Part shown: in pieces, positions 1-10,963 of the stretch
Layout of the letters: each line of letters begins with the position of its first letter
Numbering within the stretch: the first letter of the stretch is position 1
DNA from: Nematostella vectensis
Taxonomy: Eukaryota; Cnidaria; Anthozoa; Actiniaria; Edwardsiidae
Direction: 5' to 3'
Assembly (NCBI RefSeq): GCF_932526225.1
Contig: NC_064038.1
Coordinates: 8,059,070-8,123,069, forward strand
DNA length: 64,000 nt
Notes under the pieces: generated by a model
Told to the model about the DNA's origin: nothing
Databases searched by the model: none
Seen by the model: the letters and a program-made list of their open reading frames with translations, nothing else
Program-made: the position numbers and the translations under genes

Positions 1-2505
1 AGGTAAGCACTTCTCCCCACGGTTTCCCGCATGTTGAATAAACACCCCTTCGCGGTGTTCCAGGTACTTTAACCATTGCAGGGCTTTCAGGGACTGGACA
101 TCATGACCGCGGTAGCCACGCAATGGGACCGAGCCAATGGACTCTTCCTCAAGGAAACACGCCCGCAAAATCTTGCTAGACAACGATGCTATGGTGATTG
201 CCATCTCAAAAGGATGAAGGCCAACCGCCCCCATAATCAGCTCGTCGAAAGCCACCACTGCCCTCTTCAACACCTCCACGTCTTGATGACAGTAAGTAGC
301 GAGCTCTTTTTTTAGATCGAACACAGCACCCTGGGCCACTTGCTCCTGGTGCCAGAGGGATACTGCACGTGCATCTTCCTCCTTCATCCCTTTGAGATCG
401 TAGTAACACAGGTCCGGCATGGGCCCCACGTAGTTTTGGTGTTCGCGGGTATTGAAGAAGTGAGGAAACACCCCCTTCTGGGCAACGTCCTGGAACCCAA
501 ACGCCTTGGGAAGACTGGCCAACGGCATTTGTAGAAAATTCAACGTGCACTTCATATCAATCTTGAGTGATGCCACCGCCAAGTGCATAACTTTACCCCC
601 GGTGAAGATCACACTGGGCTTGATTCCGTTTTCAAAAAGGTACTCTAAAATAAAATAGGAGTCGTACCCCTTGAAGTTGTGGGCCAAGCAGGTGTAGCCG
701 GAATTCTCGCCCCCAAACAGCCAGTCGCAGAACGCTTGGAGTGTGTCGAAGCTACGTTTTCGAATCCCACATGTGTCACACTCAAGACGATCCATGGGCC
801 ATCCTTTGCAAACATCGCACACTTTCTGCACACCAACAAAATTCACGGTATGCTTGGACTCTAGCGGCATCGCCTCAAAGTCAAAGATAATCCACCGTGT
901 ACGGCCTTTGTCACCGGCGTCACAGTCCTTGGGGAGAGCAGCACTACCGGTTGTGACATAGCACAAGTGGTCCGGGGGGACCATCTCTTTGCAAACGGAG
1001 CACTTGTACTCTCCACACACATGCTCCTTCCCCTCCTTACGGGGGAGGTGCATGTCGATAAGCTTCTCGCACGTGCCGCACTTATGGTAGCGCTGACAAT
1101 AGGACCACGACTTCACTTTGCTCTTATTGAAAAATCCTTTACCCCTAGACTTTACCAGCTTATGGTTGTCGAAGCATTTTGGGGTACGGAAGTATCTGTT
1201 GCACTCTTCACAATACCTCCAATTCCAACGGAAATTCTGTTCGGGAGGTGGGGCTGAAGGAGAACACCCCACCTCTCCACAACTGTTGCAATCGTCCACA
1301 CAACTGTGTCGTTTGTTGTTATGACCCTTCTTGCACGCTGTGCAAAAATAGCTCCTTCCCAGCACCGCCGTCATGCTCTTGATGTAGTCGTAATGCCCCT
1401 TGGCATAGTAAAGGTACAGTTGGTGCTCAGGGTTAGGCAGAGCCCCACAGTAAATCACCGTGTTCGCATTCTCCCTGGACACAACATTTAACTCTATCCC
1501 GCGCCCTGCCAAATGATCTTGGAACCGTTGGATCTCAGGGATACCACACGGACCATAGGGAACGCCGGCAGCGGCGTGTAGAGCCCTAGCACGTTCCGTC
1601 TGCAGGACGTTGTTGAAACCCCGCTCTCTCCTCACATAGTACAATTTGCGAAAGTCAGGGTCCTTGGTCACATGGGCTATACCAACCACGATAGACCGAG
1701 CTGCACACATTTCATCGTTGTTGTGGATGCGAATAATGCTCTTCTTTCCCTTTCGCCACGTGTCAAGATCGGCAGTGTACAGAGTACTGCTGTTCCGTTT
1801 CCCAGACCCCGAAGGCATGCGAGTGTGGATCACATGCACGTCGAAATCCCCTTCAAACATAAACTTTTCGTTGGATTGCACCACCGTCTCGATCACCGCT
1901 ATGGCACGCTGGGCGGTGATCTGGCTGCGACGCATATAAGGTAAGGCAATGGGATTCGTCAAACTTGGGGCGTCAAAGGTGATACGCGCATAATCGTGAT
2001 CCTCCAGACCCTCCAGTATCTCGTCAAACAGCTGATCCAACACCGCCTCCAAATCCCCCAACGCCTCCCTAATGGTACCCCGTGCTGGAATACCCACATT
2101 CAATCTGTAATCGGTAAGACCAGTCTTCAATTTCGTGGAATGCTTAGAAGCTGTCTGGCGTAACTCGTACCTCACGCCCTCGCCGCCATCACCGACACTA
2201 CCCTCGGAGGAGTACGAATCGCGCCGCGCCCGTTTAGACCCACCCCCTTGTTGTCCCTCATCACCATCATCATCATCACCAGTAGCACCATCATCATCAC
2301 CATCATCATCATCATGAGGGATATAGTCGAACAGTTCATCAAAAGAAGCAAACTGGGGGGAGTCCGCAAACGCATCATAGAAAAAATCGGCAGGCAATTG
2401 TCCGCCATCCTCTTCTTCTCCTTCTTCTTCTTCTCCCCCTTCAGAGGGTTCTGGTAACAACTCTAGCAAACGCTGAAGCCACTCGTTATCACTATTGTTG
2501 GGCAT
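1..2505 (-). CDS. Protein-primed family B DNA polymerase of a Polinton, N-terminal 835 codons (partial)
   Basis: The frame is open without a stop from the ATG at 2503-2505 to the window edge; the polymerase palm and thumb must lie beyond base 1. The N-terminus is acidic, with an Asp run from a CAT microsatellite near 2260-2315. A middle segment (about residues 370-530) holds many CxxC pairs, as in a zinc-binding region. The 3'-5' exonuclease domain follows: Exo I with FDFEAM (D near residue 542), Exo II with NFKGYDSYF (near 613) and Exo III with YCHQDVE (near 738). Order and spacing fit protein-primed PolB enzymes, which copy linear element DNA from a terminal protein. The Exo acidic residues are intact, so this part shows no decay. 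The start is favoured because the upstream small gene ends 13 bp before it. Confidence 0.88.
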   Translation of the reverse strand, partial: MPNNSDNEWLQRLLELLPEPSEGGEEEEGEEEDGGQLPADFFYDAFADSPQFASFDELFDYIPHDDDDGDDDGATGDDDDGDEGQQGGGSKRARRDSYSSEGSVGDGGEGVRYELRQTASKHSTKLKTGLTDYRLNVGIPARGTIREALGDLEAVLDQLFDEILEGLEDHDYARITFDAPSLTNPIALPYMRRSQITAQRAIAVIETVVQSNEKFMFEGDFDVHVIHTRMPSGSGKRNSSTLYTADLDTWRKGKKSIIRIHNNDEMCAARSIVVGIAHVTKDPDFRKLYYVRRERGFNNVLQTERARALHAAAGVPYGPCGIPEIQRFQDHLAGRGIELNVVSRENANTVIYCGALPNPEHQLYLYYAKGHYDYIKSMTAVLGRSYFCTACKKGHNNKRHSCVDDCNSCGEVGCSPSAPPPEQNFRWNWRYCEECNRYFRTPKCFDNHKLVKSRGKGFFNKSKVKSWSYCQRYHKCGTCEKLIDMHLPRKEGKEHVCGEYKCSVCKEMVPPDHLCYVTTGSAALPKDCDAGDKGRTRWIIFDFEAMPLESKHTVNFVGVQKVCDVCKGWPMDRLECDTCGIRKRSFDTLQAFCDWLFGGENSGYTCLAHNFKGYDSYFILEYLFENGIKPSVIFTGGKVMHLAVASLKIDMKCTLNFLQMPLASLPKAFGFQDVAQKGVFPHFFNTREHQNYVGPMPDLCYYDLKGMKEEDARAVSLWHQEQVAQGAVFDLKKELATYCHQDVEVLKRAVVAFDELIMGAVGLHPFEMAITIASLSSKILRACFLEEESIGSVPLRGYRGHDVQSLKALQWLKYLEHREGVFIQHAGNRGEKCLP

Positions 2506-2518
2506 GGTTAAAACACCG

Positions 2519-2800
2519 CTAAAAGGAAGTGAAACGTACCCCGCGAAGAGTACGTTGGAAGTAGGCTCGTCCTTTGGAATACTGACCAGAACTTACTCCG
2601 GGGCTGCAGATCAAATCGTGACCGCACCTTGGGAACTCGTCGATACCAGTTCCGTCACCGATAGCTTCTTTGACAGCTTCTGCGTCTTCAGGACTGAAAT
2701 AAAAACCGCACCCCAGTTGATCGTTTTTGAAATCGATTGGCGTACCACACTTAAGGGCTGAACCTGCCTGTTTCACATCGACTCCGCAGAAACACTTCAT
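2519..2800 (-). CDS. Small Cys-rich zinc-binding-like protein of the Polinton, 93 aa
   Basis: A 93-residue frame just upstream of the polymerase gene. It starts MKCFCGVDVK and shows Cys and His in spaced sets (CFC near residues 3-5, single Cys near 18 and 30, CGHDLIC near 60-66), then SKGRAYF near 74-80. The C-x-C-G plus KGR-aromatic pattern vaguely recalls GRF-type zinc fingers, which bind single-stranded nucleic acid; this is weak resemblance, not a domain call. The frame extends upstream to an ATG at 2902, but a TATA-like box at 2841-2850 lies between the two ATGs, so the start at 2800 is preferred. Only 13 bp separate its stop from the polymerase ATG, suggesting joint expression. Confidence 0.55.
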   Translation of the reverse strand: MKCFCGVDVKQAGSALKCGTPIDFKNDQLGCGFYFSPEDAEAVKEAIGDGTGIDEFPRCGHDLICSPGVSSGQYSKGRAYFQRTLRGVRFTSF

Positions 2801-2840
2801 CGTTATGGCTAACGGTAACTTATACCCGCTTCCTACTCTC

Positions 2841-2870
2841 CCTATATACCTTTCTCTAGCATTGACGTCA
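2841..2870 (-). promoter_or_regulatory. Putative Polinton promoter: TATA box with a CRE palindrome
   Basis: On the minus strand GGTATATAGG (2850-2841) lies about 40 bp upstream of the small Cys-rich gene's ATG. A full TGACGTCA palindrome (2863-2870) and a CCAAT motif (2883-2887) lie further upstream. The spacing fits a compact RNA polymerase II promoter for the leftward genes. Motif reading only. Confidence 0.45.
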
Positions 2871-2900
2871 CCGCGCGCTCCAGCCAATCCCAGACCCGTC

Positions 2901-5737
2901 ACACATCACGCACCAGTAATCCACAATAGTCACCTAGAATCCGTGTACCCCATTGGCTCACGCCAGACGTGTTTTTCGCGTCACGCCGCGGGGTATTTTG
3001 TCGCCTAGAATCCGTTTACCCTATTAGCTCACGCCACCCGTGACGTCACCGAACCACGCATGCGCATTAGGGTTGTTTTGTCGCCTATGTCGCCTATAGC
3101 AGCCCTCTTTACTACACATCACACATCACGCACCAGTAATCCACAATAGTCACCTAGAATCCGTGTACCCCATTGGCTCACGCCAGACGTGTTTTTTGCG
3201 TCACGCCGCGGGGTATTTTGTCGCCTAGAATCCGTTTACCCTATTGGCTCACGCCACCCGTGACGTCACCGAACCACGCATGCGCATTAGGGTTGTTTTG
3301 TCGCCTATGTCGCCTATAGCTGCCCTCTTTACTACACATCACACATCACGCACCAGTAATCCACAATAGTCACCTAGAATCCGTGTAACCCATTGGCTCA
3401 CGCCAGACGTGTTTTTCGCGTCACGCCGCGGGGTATTTTGTCGCCTAGAATCCGTTTACCCTATTGGCTCACGCCACCCGTGACGTCACCGAACCTCGCA
3501 TGCGCATTAGGGTTGTTTTGTCGCCTATGTCGCCTATAGCAGCCCTCTTTACTACACATCACACATCACGCACCAGTAATCCACAATAGTCACCTAGAAT
3601 CCGTGTACCCCATTGGCTCACGCCAGACGTGTTTTTCGCGTCACGCCGCGGGGTATTTTGTCGCCTAGAATCCGTTTACCCTATTGGCTCACGCCACCCG
3701 TGACGTCACCGAACCACGCATGCGCATTAGGGTTGTTTTATCGCCTATGTCGCCTATAGCAGCCCTCTTTACTACACATCACACATCACGCACCAGTAAT
3801 CCACAATAGTCACCTAGAATCCGTGTACCCCATTGGCTCACGCCAGACGTGTTTTTCGCGTCACGCCGCGGGGTATTTTGTCGCCTAGAATCCGTTTACC
3901 CTATTAGCTCACGCCACCCGTGACGTCACCGAACCACGCATGCGCATTAGGGTTGTTTTGTCGCCTATGTCGCCTATAGCAGCCCTCTTTACTACACATC
4001 ACACATCACGCACCAGTAATCCACAATAGTCACCTAGAATCCGTGTACCCCATTGGCTCACGCCAGACGTGTTTTTTGCGTCACGCCGCGGGGTATTTTG
4101 TCGCCTAGAATCCGTTTACCCTATTGGCTCACGCCACCCGTGACGTCACCGAACCACGCATGCGCATTAGGGTTGTTTTGTCGCCTATGTCGCCTATAGC
4201 TGCCCTCTTTACTACACATCACACATCACGCACCAGTAATCCACAATAGTCACCTAGAATCCGTGTAACCCATTGGCTCACGCCAGACGTGTTTTTCGCG
4301 TCACGCCGCGGGGTATTTTGTCGCCTAGAATCCGTTTACCCTATTGGCTCACGCCACCCGTGACGTCACCGAACCTCGCATGCGCATTAGGGTTGTTTTG
4401 TCGCCTATGTCGCCTATAGCAGCCCTCTTTACTACACATCACACATCACGCACCAGTAATCCACAATAGTCACCTAGAATCCGTGTACCCCATTGGCTCA
4501 CGCCAGACGTGTTTTTCGCGTCACGCCGCGGGGTATTTTGTCGCCTAGAATCCGTTTACCCTATTGGCTCACGCCACCCGTGACGTCACCGAACCACGCA
4601 TGCGCATTAGGGTTGTTTTATCGCCTATGTCGCCTATAGCAGCCCTCTTTACTACACATCACACATCACGCACCAGTAATCCACAATAGTCACCTAGAAT
4701 CCGTGTACCCCATTGGCTCACGCCAGACGTGTTTTTCGCGTCACGCCGCGGGGTATTTTGTCGCCTAGAATCCGTTTACCCTATTGGCTCACGCCACCCG
4801 TGACGTCACCGAACCACGCATGCGCATTAGGGTTGTTTTGTCGCCTATGTCGCCTATAGCAGCCCTCTTTACTACACATCACACATCACGCACCAGTAAT
4901 CCACAATAGTCACCTAGAATCCGTGTAACCCATTGGCTCACGCCAGACGTGTTTTTCGCGTCACGCCGCGGGGTATTTTGTCGCCTAGAATCCGTTTACC
5001 CTATTGGCTCACGCCACCCGTGACGTCACCGAACCACGCATGCGCATTAGGGTTGTTTTGTCGCCTATGTCGCCTATAGCAGCCCTCTTTACTACACATC
5101 ACACATCACGCACCAGTAATCCACAATAGTCACCTAGAATCCGTGTACCCCATTGGCTCACGCCAGACGTGTTTTTCGCGTCACGCCGCGGGGTATTTTG
5201 TCGCCTAGAATCCGTTTACCCTATTGGCTCACGCCACCCGTGACGTCACCGAACCACGCATGCGCATTAGGGTTGTTTTATCGCCTATGTCGCCTATAGC
5301 AGCCCTCTTTACTACACATCACACATCACGCACCAGTAATCCACAATAGTCACCTAGAATCCGTGTACCCCATTGGCTCACGCCAGACGTGTTTTTCGCG
5401 TCACGCCGCGGGGTATTTTGTCGCCTAGAATCCGTTTACCCTATTGGCTCACGCCACCCGTGACGTCACCGAACCACGCATGCGCATTAGGGTTGTTTTG
5501 TCGCCTATGTCGCCTATAGCAGCCCTCTTTACTACACATCACACATCACGCACCAGTAATCCACAATAGTCACCTAGAATCCGTGTAACCCATTGGCTCA
5601 CGCCAGACGTGTTTTTCGCGTCACGCCGCGGGGTATTTTGTCGCCTAGAATCCGTTTACCCTATTGGCTCACGCCACCCGTGACGTCACCGAACCACGCA
5701 TGCGCATTAGGGTTGTTTTGTCGCCTATGTCCCCTAT
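2901..5737. repeat. 220-bp tandem array (13 units) at the Polinton terminus
   Basis: Units begin at 2901, 3121, 3341, 3561, 3781, 4001, 4221, 4441, 4661, 4881, 5101, 5321 and 5541; the 13th is broken by the MULE at 5737 and finishes at 10964-10990. Units differ at only about six positions. These markers show nested periods: units 1-4 match units 5-8 (880-bp step), while units 9-11 match 12-13 onward (660-bp step). Each unit holds an internal 71-bp half repeat (two CCTAGAATCCGT segments), two ATTGG inverted CCAAT boxes, one TGACGTCA palindrome, a CGCATGCGCA sequence close to an NRF1 site, and a doubled GTCGCCTAT. The composition looks regulatory; function is inferred. Confidence 0.95.
5729..5737. 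other. Left 9-bp target site duplication of the MULE
   Basis: GTCCCCTAT, directly repeated as GTCGCCTAT at 10964-10972. The C at 5732 is G in all intact 220-bp units, so the left copy mutated after insertion. Confidence 0.88.
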
Positions 5738-5817
5738 GCAATTTTCCTTTTCGTAAACCATCGTTGCCATTTGGAACGGTCGTTGTCATTTTAAGAACGG
5801 TCGTTGCCATTTAAAAA
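5738..5817 (+). repeat. MULE left terminal inverted repeat
   Basis: 80 bp pairing with 10884-10963. Inside it a motif of about 20 bp built on CGTTGCCATTT or CGTTGTCATTT occurs three times, which may be transposase-binding subrepeats. The transposase ATG is 97 bp inside the repeat, so the repeat may also carry its promoter. Confidence 0.93.
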
Positions 5818-5913
5818 AACGTGGGGCGAGTTCGTCGAGTCAATATTTACTCGGAGTTTCGTCGGCCCGTTGAACTATAGTCCATATCACGTCGGAAAAA
5901 ACAAATTTCCAAA

Positions 5914-8900
5914 ATGGCGGACATGAACGACTTGATCAAAGCTGCGATAGAAGAAGTAAATTCTCAATCCAAACCTTTTGAAAGTAAATCTATTGACGAA
6001 AATAGATTCATCGAAACACTCCCAGAAGACTGTACTTATCACGTGAAAGAGCTTTCGGGTGTAGAGGAGAAGTTCAAGGCGATTATCCAAACAGAAGAGG
6101 TAACTACCGAGAATCTAGATGGATGGCTGGACGAATATGAAGCGATTAACAGCATTACTGTTCGAATCAAGACCAAGAAAAAGCCAACAAAACGGTGTGC
6201 CCTGAAAAACTATTATAGGTGCCACCACAACACCAGGAACTGGAGCCCAAGCAAGGACCCACAGAAGAAGTTACTGCTGAACCCTTCTGCAAGGGTAAAA
6301 AACACTAACTGCCCTTTCCAAATGTTTGTCAAGATCGCTTGTGATGGCTGTTGCACGATTGAGATTACTTGGGATCAGAATCATTCAGTCGATACTCTTG
6401 AAGCCTCGAATTTTCATGATGTTTTACCAGAAGTTATTGACAAAGTAATGAAACTCTTTGAAAGTGGCTGCACCCCATCCACTGCTAGACAGCAGTGCCT
6501 GAAAGACTTGAGAGAGTCATGCAAGGATGAACTTGACTACCACGGGAAAAAGGCCAATCGGTCTTTAATGCCAAGAAGGAGAGATTTTTCGTATCTATAC
6601 ACCCAGATGTGCAAGGAGAGATATGGCGGGACAGGCCACTTGATGTTTTCAAAAATGGTAGAAAAATTAGAATACAGAAAAGCAAACCCAGAAGCTAGCA
6701 CAATGCACCAAATTTATGGAGGTGAGGATACACCTCTGATAATTACAGTTATCTCACCACTTATGAAACGTGTGCACAAGAAGTCCAGCAATCAGCCGAA
6801 CTAGTTTTTATTGATGCCACTTCAAATACCGAAGAACACAACTTAAAAGTGTTTGTTGTGTGCACGCACAATGTTGCTGGAGCTCTGCCATTAGGTATCC
6901 TTATTACAAGTGATGAAAGAAAAAAATCCTTGAAGCAGGGTTTTGAGATGCTACAGTCATGCTTGCCAGACTATGCTTTTTATGGCCGTGGACCAAAAGT
7001 TGGCCCTGAGGTCATTTTAACCGACAATTGCAAAGAGGAACGCAATGCTCTCAACTCAGTGTGGCCATCCTGTAAACTGCTTCTATGCATTTTTCACATG
7101 CTTCAGCAGGTTTGGAGGTGGCTACATGAGACCAGCCATGGTATCAATCAAGTTGATCGTCCCTACATCCTCAGTCTTTTTAAGAAGAGCTTGTATGCAG
7201 AAACAGAGGAACTGTTTGAGGACTGCTTTTCTGAACTGTTGAATGATGACAAATGCAAATGTTATCCAAATCTGGTTGACTATTTGGGAACTCTGTATAT
7301 TGAGAAGGAGGCATTTGCTCTTTGCTTTCGTACAGAACTACGAGTAAGAGGCAACCACACTAATAATTTTGCTGAGGCACAGTTTTTAGTACTGAAGGAT
7401 ACAATTCTGAGGAGAGTTAAGAAGTACAACGTTGTCGGGCTTATCAGCAAGCTCACAGTTGAGTTGGAGGACCACTATAAAGACAAATTGTTCTCCATAG
7501 CTGATGGCAGCTTTGATGGTCTTTACAGACGGCGCTTTATGGGTAAAGGAACGGATGGTAGCTCAGGTTTTCGCACTCCTGATTTAAGGGAACGCGACTT
7601 GTATCTATCAACTGTTGAAAAGTTCAACAATGATGTGTTTAAAGTTAGGAGCTCATCAAAGAACAATGAAAGGTAAACTAACTGTTGTCACAGCTTGTGC
7701 ATGTATGTGCCATTTAGGAAGTGTTTATTATTTATGGTTTGGTTGGGTGGCATTCTGTGGCACTCTACTTGAGTTTTTGTTTCCTGTACAACCCTCCCTT
7801 TTGCAACATCAAAACTGTTGACCCCCAGTAGAAACCCCAAAACATGTTGACCACCCCACCCCCTCCAATAACCCCTATAATCAATGACGGGATGGTTAAT
7901 CCCAGATTATATTCTGCTATACTGTACTCCCAATGATAATATTTCTAGATTCAAGGCCTACAAGATGTCTTTTTCCCCCTTCAATCACTTTAAAACTTTT
8001 ATGTCCCCACATCGACATTCCTAGAACTTTTTACCCCTCCCTCCCCTTCCCCCCAAGTAGACCCCCTTAAACATAAACACTGAATTGTCTGAATTTGGGA
8101 CTTTCTGATATAAATAATTGCTACGTTCAAATCTGTTTTCTTTTCTGTTTTTCTTGTGTGGACAAGGATACAAATGAAGACAATTCCTTGTTTTAAAAAA
8201 AATAAATCAACTGAGCCTCCCAATATTTGTTAGAGTTTGTACTCACTAAAAGTGTAACCCAGCCATTGTTTTCTCAAATTTCAGCTATACAGTTGACATG
8301 ACACTTGGGATGTGTAGTTGTGAAGTGGGAAAAGATGGAAGCCCTTGCAAGCATCAGTATGTATTTTGGTCTGCAAATAAAGCCCATTGTATCAATTTTG
8401 TTCCAGTGACTCAGCCAGAAATGAGACAGAAATTGGCTTGGATTGCCATAGGAGAATCACTGCCTCTTTCATGTTATAGCACTTTGCGTGCCCGAGAAAG
8501 CAGTAACCCTGGGGTAAATGTACTACCTGATTCGGATTCTGATGATCAGGATGCATCACAGTCCTATCTTGATGAAACAATTCAAGACGTGTCAATGCCT
8601 GACACCACATCAGTAACTGGTGATGCAGAAGATTCTTCTATTGAAACAGCAGCAGATGCACTTATGAAGTCTTGCAATTTGATAACAGAAAAGCTTAAAA
8701 ACACAGGGGATGCAAACTTAGCCAAAGGTTTCATGCAATTCTCAAAAAGAGTTGCATCTTTGACATCTCCAACATCAATGCACGCAAAACTTACAACTGC
8801 CCTTTTCAACTTTGGATCTGTTGAAACTAAAAAAACAGGAAAGGGGAAGAAAATTAGAGTACAACCCAACAGAAAAAGTAAAAATGGGAATGGAAGCCAG

Positions 8901-9077
8901 CAGGCCACCCTTAAGGGTAGACCAGTACAGCTGCAGTCATTACAAGGGCCTACAAGAAAACGCAAGCGTGGCCATGACCTGGCTAAAGCGGTACAGTCCA
9001 ACACACAAGGCAGTAAGAAATCTGGCTCACATACAATGATGTCAAAAACAAAGCATATGCAGAGGAAAAAAATGTAG
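5914..9077 (+). pseudogene. MULE transposase, two coding exons, one frameshift
   Basis: Exon 1 starts at the ATG at 5914 after a good AAAATGG context. Its N-terminal half has a Cys/His region (CALKNYYRCHHN, later NCPFQMF and DQNHSVD) like the WRKY/GCM1-type fingers of MULE and FAR1 proteins. The reading frame shifts by one base between 6726 and 6804. In the second frame come the DDE signs: VFIDAT, VILTDN and NNFAEAQF, with CIFHMLQQVWRW between the last two. A donor at 7673 and acceptor at 8284 remove a 612-bp intron and keep frame. Exon 2 (8285-9077) begins with a SWIM zinc finger, CSCEVGKDGSPCKH, then a basic tail. Family, order and residues fit a MULE transposase; only the frameshift breaks it. 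A sequencing error is the alternative explanation. Confidence 0.88.
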
Positions 9078-9508
9078 TAAAAAAAGTTGACACTATTTTT
9101 AAAATTATTGTATAGTTTCTTATTGCCATATATGACCATGTATAAGTCAACCGTGTGTATAAGTCAAACCCCTAAAATATTGTAAAAATTTATGTTTTTA
9201 TGTTGTTTAGTGTCTAAGTTGACCCCTAGTTTTTCCAGGATTTCTTATTAAAAACAAGTGTTGCTGCAAATTACTAAAAGGCTTCTGATCACTGATTTGT
9301 ACTATTTAAATGTTTATTTAATCAGACATATAACAAAACTGTATAAAATTCCAATTCTCAATTCTCTTTTGACTTGACCATGGAGGTTGTACTAATCTAC
9401 TAATACTACTACTAATAGAATATTTTCTGCACCCCTTCCTCTATTATTGTCTAAAAAACATGTCCTCACTTGTTGTCTTTTACTCAAAACTGATAACAAC
9501 AGAGAGGA

Positions 9509-10859
9509 CTACTGATGAGACTTGCTGTGCCTAATGAGGTTTCTTTTCTCTGCAAAAGTCTTTCCGCAGTCCCCACACTTGAAGCTTGCTGCATGCTTTT
9601 TGTTGATGTGTCTTTTTAACTTGTTTTCATGGTCGAATGTTTCATTGCATTCATTGCAAACGCATGGATGACATCCTTTTTCATGATACTTTTAAGTATC
9701 TTTACTTCTGGAAAATTCTGTTTGACAAGAAGCACACTTATTCTTCGTTGCCATGCCTGTGTCAAGATCCTCTCTTATGCTTTGTGCCTTGTCCTTCCAG
9801 TACTGTTGAAACAATAAATAACATAAGCTTTTTAATACAACTGCCATACAATATGCTAGCTCATGGTCATCATAGTTAATGGAGGGATGTTGTAGAACAA
9901 ACTGCAAAGTGAAATTTAAAAAATTGTATGAGCGAACCAAGAGCAAACTCTAGATTTCACTTCACAAATGTTCTAAACACTACAGACTGTGGGAAACCTA
10001 TCAAACTTCAAAATGATCTAACAATTTTGTATTATAATATTATGAAGGGTAAAAAATAGTCAGCTGAATACCTGAATCCACAAGAAAATGCCCCACATTT
10101 TCCCCACCCTCCCCCAAGGTGGGGTGCAATAGAAAACAAAGAAAATAGAAAAGGTTGGATAGTTGAACTTTGATCTTTCATTCAATGGACAAACCTTTCT
10201 TCTGTCCGCAGGCAATTTTTTCCACATTCTGCCAACGACCGTGGAAAATTTTCCGATTCCTGCCCCATCACTCAGCTGTTTCTGTACATCTGGCTAAAGA
10301 CAGCAAAAACAATAACCTCTAAGCGACTTAAAAAAGAATTCCAAAGATTCGCAGTAGGTTGTTGGATAGTTTACATTTTCTGTCAACCAAACTCAGAGAG
10401 AAATCGTGTTGTAAATATGGTTAAATGATGTACAGTCAGTAAATTTACGAGAAAGCCGAAGAGATAGAGCAAATGAGGGAGAGTATAGAAATTGTATACC
10501 TTTTTTTTTTTAAATAGAATTGCGACATGGCCGAAATCTTGAGACTCCCACCACTGTGAGAGAGTTTACTGGTATGGACTTTCTAAATTGCAGATATTTT
10601 ATTTCACGGATTGCTATTAGACCTATTAACTTACCGCAACTGACTGGTAAAATGCGTTCCAGCCGGTTGGTTTCCGAATCGGATGCATTGTAGGGGGAGA
10701 ATCGCGTTGTTGTTGTTCGCACGTGGATGCTTCTTGTTCCGCCTTATTGTAAACACAAAACTCACGTGCGGGGCTCTTGTACCACAGGGAACCCAAAGGC
10801 ACTCGCGCGTGATGTCTCGGAGCGTTTTCCGATCGCCGGAGATACGAGTATGACATCAT
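9509..10859 (-). pseudogene. HMG-box plus C2H2 zinc-finger protein carried by the MULE, one nonsense codon
   Basis: Three minus-strand exons in phase 0: 10859-10635 (ATG to a GCG|GTAAGT donor), 10293-10195 and 9802-9509. Across the exon joins the protein reads like an HMG box: GWNAFYQ, then GKFSTVVGRMWKKLPADRRK, then YWKDKAQ. Exon 3 then encodes C2H2 fingers: CASCQTEF with HEKGCH, CNECNETF with HINKKH, and CGDCGKTF with HSKSH, ending TAG at 9509-9511. A TAA at 9692-9694 interrupts the first finger in frame; the two fingers after it remain intact. It converges on the transposase and lies wholly inside the terminal repeats, so it travels with the element. DNA bending and binding are inferred from the domains; a role in transposition or host regulation is open. 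Confidence 0.72.
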
Positions 10860-10883
10860 AAATGGGCTAAAATGACAACGACT

Positions 10884-10963
10884 GTTTTAAATGGCAACGG
10901 CCGTTCTTAAAATGACAACGACCGTTCCAAATGGCAACGATGGTTTACGAAGGGGAAAATTGC
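10884..10963 (-). repeat. MULE right terminal inverted repeat
   Basis: Inverted partner of 5738-5817 with four mismatches. The leftward HMG-box/zinc-finger gene starts 25 bp inside it, so transcription of that gene probably begins within the repeat. Confidence 0.93.

Larger units (their letters stand above)
5738..10963. mobile_element. MULE (Mutator-like) DNA transposon, 5,226 bp, two genes
   Basis: Bounded by 80-bp terminal inverted repeats (5738-5817 and 10884-10963, 76 of 80 positions matching) that start GCAATTTTCC. Flanks are 9-bp direct repeats, GTCCCCTAT (5729-5737) and GTCGCCTAT (10964-10972), one mismatch apart; 8-11 bp is typical of MULEs. Uninterrupted 220-bp units have two GTCGCCTAT copies before AGCAGCCC, whereas this site has three around the insert, so the array itself supplies the empty site. 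A transposase-derived gene runs rightward from the left end and a second gene runs leftward from the right end. Both coding regions are broken, so this copy is probably non-autonomous. Confidence 0.93.

Noticed and set aside
2801..2902. Upstream ATG at 2902 for the small Polinton gene
   Set aside because: It lies upstream of the TATA-like box and would put the promoter inside the coding region.
2901..5737. CRISPR-like regular repeat
   Set aside because: Units are head-to-tail without unique spacers and the context is an animal transposable element.
6722..6748. A GT...AG 27-nt intron to explain the transposase frameshift
   Set aside because: Too short for splicing and a multiple of three, so it would not change frame.
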